Source of the DNA: Flavobacterium flabelliforme
Lineage (GTDB): Bacteria > Bacteroidota > Bacteroidia > Flavobacteriales > Flavobacteriaceae
Assembly: GCF_017948675.1 (NCBI RefSeq)
Contig: NZ_JAGFBU010000008.1
Coordinates: 1 to 64,000 of the forward strand
Length of the DNA stretch: 64,000 bases
Reading direction: 5' to 3'
In this document: one piece after another, positions 9,315-18,203 of the stretch
How positions within the stretch are numbered: position 1 is the stretch's first letter
How the letters are laid out: every line of letters starts with the position of its first letter
Program-made: the position numbers and the translations under genes
Notes under the pieces: model-generated
Told to the model about the DNA's origin: nothing
Seen by the model: only the letters and a program-made list of their open reading frames with translations
The model's database searches: none

Positions 9315-10049
9315 ATGGAAAAAGAGAAAATAATTGCTGTACAAAATTTGACAAAAAAATTTGGAGATTTCACTGCTGTTAAAAACATTTCTTTTGATGT
9401 TTACAAAGGTGAAATATTTGGTTTTTTGGGAGCCAACGGAGCTGGAAAAACTACGGCGATGAAAATGCTAATCGGAATTTCTAATCCTACATCGGGCAAA
9501 GCAACTGTTGCAGGTTTTGATGTAAAAGAAAAAGCAGAAATGGTGAAGAAAAATATCGGATATATGAGTCAAAAATTCTCTCTTTACGACGATTTAACCA
9601 TTAAAGAAAACATTCAGTTTTTTGGTGGAATTTATGGTTTATCAAGAACTGAAATAAAATCAAAAACCGAATCGCTTGTTAAAGAATTACAACTGGAAAC
9701 CATCATAAACAGTTTAGTAGGTTCCTTGCCTTTGGGCTGGAAACAGAAACTTTCTTTTTCTGTAGCTTTATTACACGAACCAAAAATCGTCTTTCTCGAT
9801 GAGCCAACAGGAGGGGTAGATCCTATAACTAGACGGCAATTTTGGGAAATGATATACAGCCAAGCTTATAAAGGAACTACGATTTTTGTTACAACTCATT
9901 ATATGGATGAAGCAGAATATTGTGATCGAGTTTCGATAATGGTTGATGGTAAAATTGAAGCATTAGATACTCCAAAAAACCTAAAAAAGCATTTTAAAGT
10001 TGATTCTATGAATGAGGTATTTTTAAAATTAGCAAGAAATGTGGAATAA
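9315..10049 (+). CDS. ABC transporter ATPase (second of two)
   Basis: 244 residues. Walker A is GANGAGKTT at 39-47 and Walker B IVFLDEP at 158-164. The signature loop reads LPLGWKQ (138-144) rather than LSGGxxQ, a substitution known from the second nucleotide-binding domain of YbhF/RbbA-type exporters. It is therefore probably the degenerate half of an asymmetric ATPase pair with the preceding gene. The conserved His is in the TTHYMDEA switch. Confidence 0.9.
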   Translation: MEKEKIIAVQNLTKKFGDFTAVKNISFDVYKGEIFGFLGANGAGKTTAMKMLIGISNPTSGKATVAGFDVKEKAEMVKKNIGYMSQKFSLYDDLTIKENIQFFGGIYGLSRTEIKSKTESLVKELQLETIINSLVGSLPLGWKQKLSFSVALLHEPKIVFLDEPTGGVDPITRRQFWEMIYSQAYKGTTIFVTTHYMDEAEYCDRVSIMVDGKIEALDTPKNLKKHFKVDSMNEVFLKLARNVE

Positions 10050-10201
10050 GGCTCTAGCATAAAAAGATTGAATAAATAAAAAGATCTAAAATCACTGAAT
10101 TTACCGTTATTAAAAACTACAATTCAAGAATCTGAATTTATGAAAGTGATTGCATTCATGGCTAAAGAAAGACTTTTAGCCTTCCTGTTTAAAAATATAA
10201 T
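10050..10201 (+). other. 152-base intercistronic gap with a hairpin
   Basis: Unlike the 3-26 base gaps elsewhere in this operon, 152 bases separate the second ATPase from the permeases. GGCTAAA (10160-10166) pairs with TTTAGCC (10175-10181). An open frame of about 40 codons ends in a TGA that overlaps the next ATG, with possible start codons giving only 21 residues (MKVIAFMAKERL...). It may be a decayed gene or leader peptide; the evidence is thin. Confidence 0.35.
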
Positions 10202-11305
10202 ATGAAAAGATTTATTGGTTTTATAAGAAAAGAATTTTATCACATTTTTCGGGACAAACGTTCTTTGTTTATCCTTTTCGGTATGCCGATTGCTCAAATA
10301 TTACTCTTTGGTTTTGCTATTACAAATGAAATAAACAATGTTGATATAGCCATATTAGACCATTCAAATGATGTAGAGACACAAAAAATTATTAATAAAA
10401 TAAAATCCTCTCCCTATTTTAAAATAGAGAATCAAATTCATAATGAAAAAGATATAGAAGCAGAGTTTAAAAAAGGGAAAATTAAAGCTGTACTTATCTT
10501 TGAACCGAACTTTAGTAAAAATTTAGTCACCAAGAAAGTAGCTACTTTACAAACCGTTACCGATGCTACTGAACCCAATGTAGCCAGCACCATCGCCAAT
10601 TACACAACAGCTTTGATTCAAAATTATCAATTACAAAAAAAACAATACAATAACCAAATAAAAGTACAAGTACAGTCAAGAATGTTTTATAATCCTGAAC
10701 TCAAAAGTGTTTTTAATTTTGTTCCAGGTGTTATGACCATAATTTTGATGCTGGTTTCTGCAATGATGACTTCAATTTCTATTACTCGCGAAAAAGAATT
10801 AGGTACTATGGAAATTCTCTTAGTTTCGCCCATAAAACCTTTTCAAGTAATTATTGGAAAAGTTTTTCCTTATATATTTCTCTCTATCATTAATGCCATT
10901 ATAATTTTGATCTTAGGTTTTTTTGTTTTCGGAATGCCAATAAACGGCAGTCTTTTTCTGCTGTTATTTGAAAGTATTCTTTTTATCATCTCAGCATTGT
11001 CATTAGGAATTTTAATTTCGACTATTTCTGATTCACAACAAACAGCCATGATGCTTTCCTTGATGGGATTGATGTTGCCCGTTATTCTACTATCTGGATT
11101 TATATTTCCTATAAAAAGTATGCCAATTCCTATGCAACTTATTAGCAATATCATTCCTGCCAAATGGTTTATAATAATAATAAAAGCGATTATGCTTAAA
11201 GGAGTAAGCATTCAATATATCTGGAAAGAAACCCTAATATTAATTGGAATGACTGTCTTTTTTATAACTCTAAGTATAAAAAAATATAAAATTAGACTAG
11301 AGTAA
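10202..11305 (+). CDS. ABC-2 type permease (YbhS/YhhJ-like)
   Basis: 367 residues. One transmembrane helix follows the opening FIRKEFYHIFRDKRSLFILFGMPIAQ, the family hallmark. A periplasmic domain of about 140 residues and five more helices follow (from about residue 175), with the conserved REKELGTMEILLVSPI loop. It is the first of a permease pair, followed by its paralogue after 22 bases. It forms the membrane channel of the exporter. Confidence 0.9.
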   Translation: MKRFIGFIRKEFYHIFRDKRSLFILFGMPIAQILLFGFAITNEINNVDIAILDHSNDVETQKIINKIKSSPYFKIENQIHNEKDIEAEFKKGKIKAVLIFEPNFSKNLVTKKVATLQTVTDATEPNVASTIANYTTALIQNYQLQKKQYNNQIKVQVQSRMFYNPELKSVFNFVPGVMTIILMLVSAMMTSISITREKELGTMEILLVSPIKPFQVIIGKVFPYIFLSIINAIIILILGFFVFGMPINGSLFLLLFESILFIISALSLGILISTISDSQQTAMMLSLMGLMLPVILLSGFIFPIKSMPIPMQLISNIIPAKWFIIIIKAIMLKGVSIQYIWKETLILIGMTVFFITLSIKKYKIRLE

Positions 11306-11327
11306 AATTGAAAAATAAATCATATAA

Positions 11328-12449
11328 ATGAAAACAATAGGATTCATCATACAAAAGGAATTTAAGCAGATTTTTAGAGATAAGAACATGCTTAAACTTA
11401 TATTTATTTTGCCCATTATACAATTGTTAATTTTATCCAATGCAGCTACATTTGACGTTAAAAATATTGATATAATTTTTGTTGATAATGATCAAAGTAA
11501 AGCTTCTAGAGAATTAGAGCAATCCTTTAAATCTTCCAACTATTTCAATGTCAGATCTTCCTTTTTCTCAGAAAAACTAGCTGTTGAAGAAATGCAAAAA
11601 GGAAATACAGATGTAATAATAAATATACCAAATCATTTTGATCGAGACCTACAAAAAGAGGATAAAATAAGTATTGCAGTCACTATAAATGCTATCGATG
11701 CAGCTACGGCAGGTATTGAAAATGTATATATAAATCAGATTTTAAACACCTACAATAAAAATATCTTAGCCCAATCAAAATACTTTACTGAAAATAAAGA
11801 GATTGCTCAAAACATTTTGGTAATCCCATCTTTTTGGTATAACAAAAATCTTAATTACAAAATTTTTATGGTACCTGGTATCTTAGTATTATTGGTAACA
11901 ATGCTAACACTCTTTTTATCATCTATGAATATCGTTAAAGAAAAAGAATTGGGAACATTAGAGCAAATAAATGTTACACCAATTAAGAAATACCAATTTA
12001 TTATTGGAAAACTCTTTCCGTTTTGGATTTTAGGATTGGTTATTTTGACGGTGGGTTTAATAATTTCGAAAGTAATTTTTGATGTACCTATGTTAGGTAA
12101 TATGGCTTTAATTTATCTATTTACTTCTGTATACTTACTTTTAATTTTAGGAATCGGACTGTTTATTTCTAATCATTCTGATACGCAACAACAAGCTATG
12201 TTTATCGCTTGGTTTATCATGGTAATTTTTATCTTAATGAGTGGTTTATTTACACCTATAGAAAGTATGCCCAAATGGGCACAAAATAGTACACTAATAA
12301 ATCCAATACGTTATTTTGTTGAAGTAATGCGTATGGTAATGCTAAAAGGTTCCGGTTTTTTGGATATTCTACCACAATTCATAATCATCAGTAGCTATGC
12401 CTTTGTGATGAATGCATTGGCAGTATGGAGCTACAAAAAATCAAACTAA
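11328..12449 (+). CDS. ABC-2 type permease (YbhR-like)
   Basis: 373 residues, paralogue of the preceding permease with the same plan: IIQKEFKQIFRDKNMLKLIFILP opening helix, a periplasmic domain, then the KEKELGTLEQINVTPIKKYQ loop and five helices. It is the last gene of the efflux operon. Together the operon could pump drugs, lipids or siderophore-like compounds; the sequence does not show the substrate. Confidence 0.9.
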   Translation: MKTIGFIIQKEFKQIFRDKNMLKLIFILPIIQLLILSNAATFDVKNIDIIFVDNDQSKASRELEQSFKSSNYFNVRSSFFSEKLAVEEMQKGNTDVIINIPNHFDRDLQKEDKISIAVTINAIDAATAGIENVYINQILNTYNKNILAQSKYFTENKEIAQNILVIPSFWYNKNLNYKIFMVPGILVLLVTMLTLFLSSMNIVKEKELGTLEQINVTPIKKYQFIIGKLFPFWILGLVILTVGLIISKVIFDVPMLGNMALIYLFTSVYLLLILGIGLFISNHSDTQQQAMFIAWFIMVIFILMSGLFTPIESMPKWAQNSTLINPIRYFVEVMRMVMLKGSGFLDILPQFIIISSYAFVMNALAVWSYKKSN

Positions 12450-12705
12450 TCTTAATTTTTTATCCTCATTATTTTAATAAAAGTATTTCAAAAGTAAACC
12501 TTTAAAGTTCTCGCTTTTTTTGAAAGAAGTTTTTTTTATTTATAATTTACTCAAAATAAGGAGATTATAATTTTAATACTATTGAAAATATTCTTAAATT
12601 GGTAGTGCAAATATTTTTGTTATTCAATGATTCCTTTTTATAAATTCTTTACGATATAAAAAGATGCTATCATTAGGCAATCAACTTTTATAAAAAAATA
12701 GCACT

Positions 12706-13089
12706 ATGGAAAATAAAAAAACAATAGACAACCTTCATGAAGAACATAAAACATGGTTAAATAAGCTTCTTTTTTATAAAGATGAGCTTGTTATAATGGA
12801 AAAAAGAATTACTGAAATAGCCGAAAAAAACACATCAGTAGAAGTACGTTCCTTAGTTGATCATTTTTACAATGAAATTACAATACAAAGAGAAGAAATT
12901 GATATTATAAAACATGATATAAATAGTCATGAAGCTTTTCTCAACATTGCTCTTAGCAAAAAACATGTTAATCTTGAAGATGAAAAACTACAAGATCATA
13001 AAAAACATAGAGAAAGTATTGCCATTTTTGAAAAACTATTCAAAGAACTTAGAGAAGAATTAATAGATTTTTTATCCAAATGGATGTAA
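12706..13089 (+). CDS. Hypothetical helical protein, 127 residues
   Basis: Not recognised. The protein is strongly charged and almost entirely helical, with heptad-like spacing across three to four helices (residues about 5-45, 47-85, 95-125), many Glu/Lys and several His. There is no signal peptide or membrane segment. It stands alone, with 256 bases upstream and a terminator downstream. A four-helix bundle or coiled-coil protein is the most that can be said. Confidence 0.7.
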   Translation: MENKKTIDNLHEEHKTWLNKLLFYKDELVIMEKRITEIAEKNTSVEVRSLVDHFYNEITIQREEIDIIKHDINSHEAFLNIALSKKHVNLEDEKLQDHKKHRESIAIFEKLFKELREELIDFLSKWM

Positions 13090-13144
13090 TTTAAAACAGT
13101 TAAGCAATATATTTTTTCTTGGTTTCAATTCATTCAATCAAATC

Positions 13145-13184
13145 AAAAAGCAGTACAAAATCTAGTTTGTACTGCTTTTTTTAT
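13145..13184 (+). terminator. Terminator behind the helical protein
   Basis: AAAAAGCAGTACAAA (13145-13159) pairs perfectly with TTTGTACTGCTTTTT (13166-13180) around a 6-base loop and runs into T. The rest of the gene-free stretch 13090-13480 is plain AT-rich DNA in which I see no other element. Confidence 0.9.
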
Positions 13185-13480
13185 TGTAATTATAGACTAC
13201 TCAAATTTTAAATAAAGATTGTAACCAAAGTCACATTTAGTGTAAAATTTACATTCTATATTTATAAAATAATTAGAGTTGATTCTGTTTTTTTAAATTA
13301 TTAATATTTCTAAAAAATTAATGGAATATTTATGTAAAATGCAAAAGGGTAAATTGCGATAAATATTTAGTTTATAGTATCCTATTTTTTAGAATTATCA
13401 ATATTTGCAACTTTTTGACTCCTATTATTTCAAAACTGTGAAACGAATTAATTCATATAAACAAAAAAAAATAAATAAAA

Positions 13481-14044
13481 TTGAAAACACCTTCAAAAAA
13501 AATACTGCAAAACGTTGCCTTTATCTTATTTATTGTTTTATTTCTATTCACACCTTTAGGCACTTTTGTGAAAATTCAACTCAATAGACTTATTGTTTTT
13601 TCGCCCAAAACTATTGCGGTTCAAGATCAAAAAGAACTCTCATCATACCAGTGGAAGCTAGTTGATGCTAAAGGAGAAATTATTTCATTACAACAACATA
13701 AAGGAAAAGTTATTTTCATCAATTTTTGGGCTACTTGGTGTCCTCCATGTATTGCTGAAATGCCTAGTATGCAAAAACTATATGATGATTATGAAAATAA
13801 AGCCGTTTTTCTGTTTGTCACCACTGATTCCTTCCAAAAGGCAAATCAGTTTTTGATCAAGGAAGAATTAAGTTTGCCTATATACCAATCTGCTTCAAAT
13901 CCTCCATTAGAAATGCAATCACAAACAATACCGGCTACCTATCTTATTGATAAGGAAGGAAATGTAGTGGTGGCAAAAATAGGTGCTGCTGATTGGAACA
14001 GTGATTCTTTCCGAAAAAAATTAGATAATTATCTTCTAGAATAA
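13481..14044 (+). CDS. Membrane-anchored TlpA-like thioredoxin
   Basis: 187 residues read from a TTG start; no ATG or GTG precedes the hydrophobic anchor in frame. One helix at about residues 11-32 anchors it, facing the periplasm. The AhpC/TSA/TlpA domain carries NFWATWCPPC with catalytic C87 and C90, a cis-Pro segment QTIPATYLID and a final IGAADW strand. TlpA-type proteins reduce periplasmic disulfides, for example in cytochrome c assembly. It is monocistronic here. The frame +13405 to 13587 that overlaps its start is not a gene. Confidence 0.85.
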   Translation: MKTPSKKILQNVAFILFIVLFLFTPLGTFVKIQLNRLIVFSPKTIAVQDQKELSSYQWKLVDAKGEIISLQQHKGKVIFINFWATWCPPCIAEMPSMQKLYDDYENKAVFLFVTTDSFQKANQFLIKEELSLPIYQSASNPPLEMQSQTIPATYLIDKEGNVVVAKIGAADWNSDSFRKKLDNYLLE

Positions 14045-14082
14045 ATAGTGATTTTGAAAAAGATTATTTAGTAAGAAATGGA

Positions 14083-14262
14083 TCAGTTTAGATGATAATA
14101 GGTCAATATCAAATAACGTAATAAAAGATATATTAAAATTCCTATCACTAAAAATGCAACAAAACAACTAATTAAATTCAGAATTACATTCGGAATAAAT
14201 TTTAAATGACGGTGCGAGAGAATAGGTTCTCTTCGCAGTCTTTGATGAATATTCTCCTTTAT
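14083..14262 (-). CDS. Small membrane protein ORF without a canonical start
   Basis: An open frame on the minus strand, extending from a stop at 14296-14298 to TGA at 14083-14085. Its composition looks coding: a basic N-terminus (KENIHQRLRREPILSHRH), a ~28-residue hydrophobic helix (VILNLISCFVAFLVIGILIY) and a short polar tail. There is no in-frame ATG, GTG or TTG. AAGGAG at 14254-14259 could be a ribosome site or simply codons for K-E. The coordinates given assume the ATA at 14260-14262 replaces an ancestral ATG, giving 59 residues. It could be a gene inactivated by a start-codon change, or one using ATA/ATT. It sits between convergent tlpA-like and gapN genes. Confidence 0.4.
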   Translation of the reverse strand: MKENIHQRLRREPILSHRHLKFIPNVILNLISCFVAFLVIGILIYLLLRYLILTYYHLN

Positions 14263-14373
14263 ATTTATAATTTTATTTTTGATTGCGTTGCGATTTTAAA
14301 ACTACGGATTGAAGAGTAATAATATTTAATAATCTAAATTACATATTATTTTAGAATATAAGCTAAAAATTAA

Positions 14374-14402
14374 AAAAACCGACTCATAAAAGTCGGTTTT
14401 TA
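14374..14402. terminator. Bidirectional terminator between convergent genes
   Basis: ACCGACT (14378-14384) and AGTCGGT (14391-14397) form the stem, flanked by A7 on the left and T5 on the right, so it works on both strands. It ends gapN from the right and the TlpA-like unit from the left. Confidence 0.85.
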
Positions 14403-14417
14403 AATTTTTTGATGATT

Positions 14418-15998
14418 TTACAAGGTATAATCAGTATTAATAAAATTTGAATCCTTACTATCTAGTAAAGCTTGTAAAATTCCGTTATTATAATCATTGT
14501 CTTTTGATGCTACAAAAGTTCTTATAGAAAAAGATCGCAAAGCATCATGAATGCTCAAAGTCCCAACAGCAGAGTCTTTACGACCTGTAAATGGATAAAC
14601 ATCTGGGCCTCTTTGACAAGAACTATTTAAGTTGACTCTGCATACTAAGTTGACTAATGTATCTATTAGCGGTGCAATAGTTTTAATATCTTTTCCAAAC
14701 AAACTCACTTGTTGGCCATAATTTGATTCCGCCATATCATTCAATGGTTCCTGAATGTCCTTGAAAGTCATAATTGGAACCACTGGACCAAATTGTTCTT
14801 CATGATACACACGCATTTCTTTATTTACAGGAAATAAAACGGCTGGAAAAATATAGTTATCAGTATGTTTTCCTCCATTATCATTGATTATTTTAGCTCC
14901 TTTATGTACTGCATCATCAATTAATCCTTGAAGATAAGTGGGCTTGTCTTTTTCAGGTAATGGGGTTAATATTACTGATGAATCCCAGGGATTTCCAAAA
15001 ACTAATGCATCTACTTTTGCAGCAAAACGCCTGTTGAATTCATCAGCTATTGTTTCATGAACATATAAAATTTTCAATGCTGTACAACGCTGACCATTGA
15101 ATGACAAACTTCCTGTTATACATTCCTGAATAGCTAAATCTAAATCGGCGTCGGGTAAAATAATAGCAGGATTTTTTGCTTCTAAACCTAAGATCAAACG
15201 CAACCTGTTTTTATTTGGATGTTGATCTTGTAAAGCAATAGCTGATTTACTATTTCCTATTAAAGCCAATATATCAACTTTCCCTGATTTCATAATCGGA
15301 GAAGCAACTTCGCGACCGCGCCCATAAACAATATTGATTGTTCCTTTAGGAAAACTACTTCTAAAAGCTTCTAATAAAGGTGAAATTAATAAAACACCAT
15401 GTTTGGCAGGTTTGAATATGACTGTATTTCCCATGATCAAAGCCGGAATAAGCAATGAAAAAGTTTCGTTCAATGGATAATTATAAGGGCCTAAACACAA
15501 TACAACACCAAGAGGACCACGACGTACCAATGCATTTACACCTTGACTCTTAGTGAAACGAGAACTGTTACTGTCTAATAATTTGTAATCTTCGATAGTA
15601 TCATAAATATATTCTACCGTACGGTCAAATTCTTTTTGTGAATCACCTAATGACTTCCCAATTTCCCACATTAGATACTTGACCACTTCATTGCGAGTAA
15701 TTTTCATTTGCGCAACAAAGTTAGACATGCATTTAATACGGTCTGCTACTTTCATAGTAGGCCATAAACCCTGACCGTTATTGTAAGCTGCACTAGCTGC
15801 AGCAACTGCTTCAAGACCTTCTTTTTCACCCATATTAGGTATGGATCCTAATATGGTTGGAGCATAATCATCAGTTGATGATATAGTCGAAAAAACAGGA
15901 GTAGTTTGACCTTCCCAATTTTTTAACTCACCATCAACTAAATAGGTGTCTTGATTTAATAGTGTTTTAATTTGATATTCTTCTGGTATTAAAGTCAT
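14418..15998 (-). CDS. gapN: NADP-dependent glyceraldehyde-3-phosphate dehydrogenase (ALDH family)
   Basis: 526 residues of the aldehyde dehydrogenase superfamily. It shows N173 (LGPYNYPLN), E273 (GLEAKNPA) and the catalytic C305 ([10 protein letters not shown]). The closing region [19 protein letters not shown] is characteristic of the ALDH11/GapN branch, which oxidises glyceraldehyde 3-phosphate to 3-phosphoglycerate without phosphate while reducing NADP. This would supply cytosolic NADPH. It lies downstream of the rhodanese gene but a terminator separates them, so it probably has its own promoter. A different aldehyde substrate cannot be excluded. Confidence 0.85.
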   Translation of the reverse strand: MTLIPEEYQIKTLLNQDTYLVDGELKNWEGQTTPVFSTISSTDDYAPTILGSIPNMGEKEGLEAVAAASAAYNNGQGLWPTMKVADRIKCMSNFVAQMKITRNEVVKYLMWEIGKSLGDSQKEFDRTVEYIYDTIEDYKLLDSNSSRFTKSQGVNALVRRGPLGVVLCLGPYNYPLNETFSLLIPALIMGNTVIFKPAKHGVLLISPLLEAFRSSFPKGTINIVYGRGREVASPIMKSGKVDILALIGNSKSAIALQDQHPNKNRLRLILGLEAKNPAIILPDADLDLAIQECITGSLSFNGQRCTALKILYVHETIADEFNRRFAAKVDALVFGNPWDSSVILTPLPEKDKPTYLQGLIDDAVHKGAKIINDNGGKHTDNYIFPAVLFPVNKEMRVYHEEQFGPVVPIMTFKDIQEPLNDMAESNYGQQVSLFGKDIKTIAPLIDTLVNLVCRVNLNSSCQRGPDVYPFTGRKDSAVGTLSIHDALRSFSIRTFVASKDNDYNNGILQALLDSKDSNFINTDYTL

Positions 15999-16023
15999 GT
16001 CTAAAGGTTATATTGTTAATAAT

Positions 16024-16053
16024 TTAAATAAAAAAAGAGGCTACTGCCTCTTT
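16024..16053 (-). terminator. Terminator of the rhodanese gene
   Basis: On the minus strand, AAAGAGGC (16053-16046) pairs with GCCTCTTT (16041-16034) around a 4-base loop and is followed by a T run. It separates the rhodanese gene from gapN. Confidence 0.85.
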
Positions 16054-16058
16054 CGCTT

Positions 16059-16370
16059 TTAGGGTTGTACTACTTCACCTTCCCATTCTATAATGCCTCC
16101 AGTTAGATTATAAGCATTTTCGAAACCCAGCTGATTCATAATTTCACAAGCCTTGGCACTACGCATACCGGAACGGCAATAAACATAATAGTTCTTATTT
16201 TTATCTAATTTCTCTATAGCATTTATGAAATCTTGACCCGTATGAATGTCAATATTTATTGCGTTAGGTATAATTCCATCATCACACTCGTCTTTCGTTC
16301 TTACATCGAGTATAATTGCATTTTCGTCAGCTTCAAATTGTGAAACCCAATTTTCTTGTGATAAATTCAT
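16059..16370 (-). CDS. Single-domain rhodanese sulfurtransferase
   Basis: 103 residues starting at MNLSQENWVSQFE. A longer in-frame reading to 16478 adds 36 residues of poor composition (phenylalanine/lysine-rich) and is rejected as leader. The domain has ILDVRTKDECDDGIIPNAINI and the active-site loop YVYCRSGMRS with the catalytic Cys. Such proteins (PspE/GlpE type) carry persulfide sulfur. It is divergent from the Crp/Fnr regulator and sulfur genes that follow, which fits membership in the same stimulon. Confidence 0.88.
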   Translation of the reverse strand: MNLSQENWVSQFEADENAIILDVRTKDECDDGIIPNAINIDIHTGQDFINAIEKLDKNKNYYVYCRSGMRSAKACEIMNQLGFENAYNLTGGIIEWEGEVVQP

Positions 16371-16652
16371 AAGTCTCTTTTTTTGTAAAAATACAAAGAT
16401 TTTAACAAAAAAGGAATGGCTAAATGTTAATTGAAAGATATTTTTAAGAAATCGTTTTCGAAAAACAGTAACGATCAATAAAGTACAAATTACCGAGTAA
16501 TTTTTATGAAAATAGCCTATAAAACCTATAGGAAATTTGAAAACCTATTTTTTTTAAAGACCTGTAAAATCTCTTATTTGTCTTAAAATTAGCATTCTTA
16601 TCTAACTTATTTAAACTACTTTTACAAAACAAACTACAGAAAAAAGATTAAA

Positions 16653-17285
16653 ATGCTTGTTCCTACAAAAAAAATATTTCCTTCTTTTTCGACTGAATTG
16701 ATTCAAGAAATTGAAGATAGTGCAGTAATACAATCCTTTCCAACCGATACAATTATTATACGAACTGGACAATATATAAAAAACACAGTATTAGTAATAA
16801 GCGGTAAAATTAAAGTGTACCGAGAGGATGAAAGCGGAAGCGAATTTTTTATGTATCATTTGCAACCTGGTCAAGCCTGCGCCATTTCTATGATCTGTGC
16901 CACGAAAAATGAAAAGAGCCAAATCATGGCCAAAGTGGTTGAAGATGTTGAACTCATCATGGTACCATTGCCCTTAATGGACAAATGGATGATGCAACAT
17001 AGAAGCTGGTATGAATTTGTAATAGATACTTATCGCAGTCGTTTTGAAGAAGTATTAGAAGTGGTAGACAATATTGCTTTTAGAGCCATGGATGAGCGAT
17101 TAGAGTTTTACTTAAAACGTCATGCAGAAGTTTGTGGGTGCAAAGAATTAAAACTATCACATCAAGAAATTGCATCCGAATTAAATACTTCTAGAGAAGT
17201 AATTTCTCGATTACTCAAAAAAATGGAACAGCGTGGCTTAATTACCTTATATCGCAATAACATTGAGATTTTAAAATTAAATTAA
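16653..17285 (+). CDS. Crp/Fnr family regulator of the sulfur island
   Basis: 210 residues: cyclic-nucleotide-binding-type beta-roll (residues about 10-115), long dimer helix (about 118-145) and winged HTH (LSHQEIASELNTSREVISRLLKKM at 168-191). The canonical cAMP-contact residues are not obvious. Four cysteines (76, 82, 161, 163) include a C-G-C just before the HTH; thiol-based sensing would suit the neighbours, but this is inference. It heads a run of sulfur genes and its stop is 49 bases from the TauE-like exporter. It probably controls both this run and the divergent rhodanese. Confidence 0.85.
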   Translation: MLVPTKKIFPSFSTELIQEIEDSAVIQSFPTDTIIIRTGQYIKNTVLVISGKIKVYREDESGSEFFMYHLQPGQACAISMICATKNEKSQIMAKVVEDVELIMVPLPLMDKWMMQHRSWYEFVIDTYRSRFEEVLEVVDNIAFRAMDERLEFYLKRHAEVCGCKELKLSHQEIASELNTSREVISRLLKKMEQRGLITLYRNNIEILKLN

Positions 17286-17334
17286 AATCTTACTTTAAAT
17301 AAATCATAAGAAGCTATACTTCAAAAAATTAATA

Positions 17335-18123
17335 ATGGAATATTTAGGTTATTTTCTTTCTGTAATTATTGGGATTTCATTAGGCTTAATTGGTGGTGGA
17401 GGTTCTATTTTAGCTGTACCTATCTTAGTCTATCTTTTTAAGATTCATCCAGAACAAGCCACAAGTTATTCGTTATTTATCGTTGGAATAACAGCTATGT
17501 TTGGGAGTTATAGTCAATATCGACTAGGGAATTTAAAAATTAAAGCCGCACTAGTTTTTGCAGTACCTTCTGTGCTCTCTTTGCTGTTTGTAAGAGACGT
17601 AATTTTACCCAAAATCCCTGCCATTATCCTTACCATTAATTCCTTTGAAATATCAAAAAACTTGGTGATAATGACCGTATTTGCTTTTCTTATGATTGCG
17701 GCATCTTTATCAATGATAAGAACTTCGACACCTGAGAAAACAGAAAAAAGAGATGATCATATCAGGATAGCAATTATCGGTCTTTTTGTCGGTTTTATTA
17801 CTGGTTTCTTAGGTGCAGGTGGTGGTTTTTTAATAATTCCAGCATTATTATTCTTTGCAAATTTACCTATTAAACAAGCGATTGGAACTTCCTTGCTAAT
17901 TATCTTTATCAATTCATTAATTGGTTTTGGCGGAGATGTTTTAAATGGAATCGATATCAATTACAAACTTCTTTTTACTATTACATCGATAGCGCTTGTA
18001 GGAATGTTTATCGGAACCTATTTATCAAAAAAAATTGATGGAGCAAAATTAAAACCGGCCTTTGGTTGGTTTGTATTAGTAATGGGAGTTTACATTATCA
18101 TAAAGGAGTTTTTCTTAAAATAA
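17335..18123 (+). CDS. TauE/SafE family sulfite or sulfur-compound exporter
   Basis: 262 residues with about eight transmembrane helices in two homologous halves. Each half opens with a glycine-rich motif: ISLGLIGGGGSILAVPIL near residue 16 and FITGFLGAGGGFLIIPALL near residue 153. TauE/SafE proteins move sulfite, sulfoacetate or thiosulfate across the inner membrane. Its place between a thiol-type regulator and a persulfide dioxygenase/rhodanese gene points to export of sulfite made from persulfide oxidation. Confidence 0.88.
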   Translation: MEYLGYFLSVIIGISLGLIGGGGSILAVPILVYLFKIHPEQATSYSLFIVGITAMFGSYSQYRLGNLKIKAALVFAVPSVLSLLFVRDVILPKIPAIILTINSFEISKNLVIMTVFAFLMIAASLSMIRTSTPEKTEKRDDHIRIAIIGLFVGFITGFLGAGGGFLIIPALLFFANLPIKQAIGTSLLIIFINSLIGFGGDVLNGIDINYKLLFTITSIALVGMFIGTYLSKKIDGAKLKPAFGWFVLVMGVYIIIKEFFLK

Positions 18124-18169
18124 AAAAGTGAATGTAACAATTATCACTGTTTATATAAAAAAACAGCAG

Positions 18170-18177
18170 TAAATTTG
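18170..18177 (+). promoter_or_regulatory. Promoter -7 box ahead of the MBL-rhodanese gene
   Basis: TAAATTTG matches TAnnTTTG exactly and lies 26 bases before the ATG at 18204. No clear -33 TTG is visible. It suggests that this gene can be transcribed separately from the TauE-like gene. Confidence 0.5.
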
Positions 18178-18203
18178 TATTATAAAATTAAAAAAAAACA
18201 ATC

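Noticed and set aside
13405..13587. Plus-strand frame of 60 codons overlapping the TlpA-like start
   Set aside because: It overlaps the signal anchor of a clear gene in another frame and has Lys/Asn-rich low-complexity text.
16371..16478. N-terminal extension of the rhodanese
   Set aside because: The 36 added residues are Phe/Lys-rich, and the internal ATG at 16370 starts the domain at its normal place.
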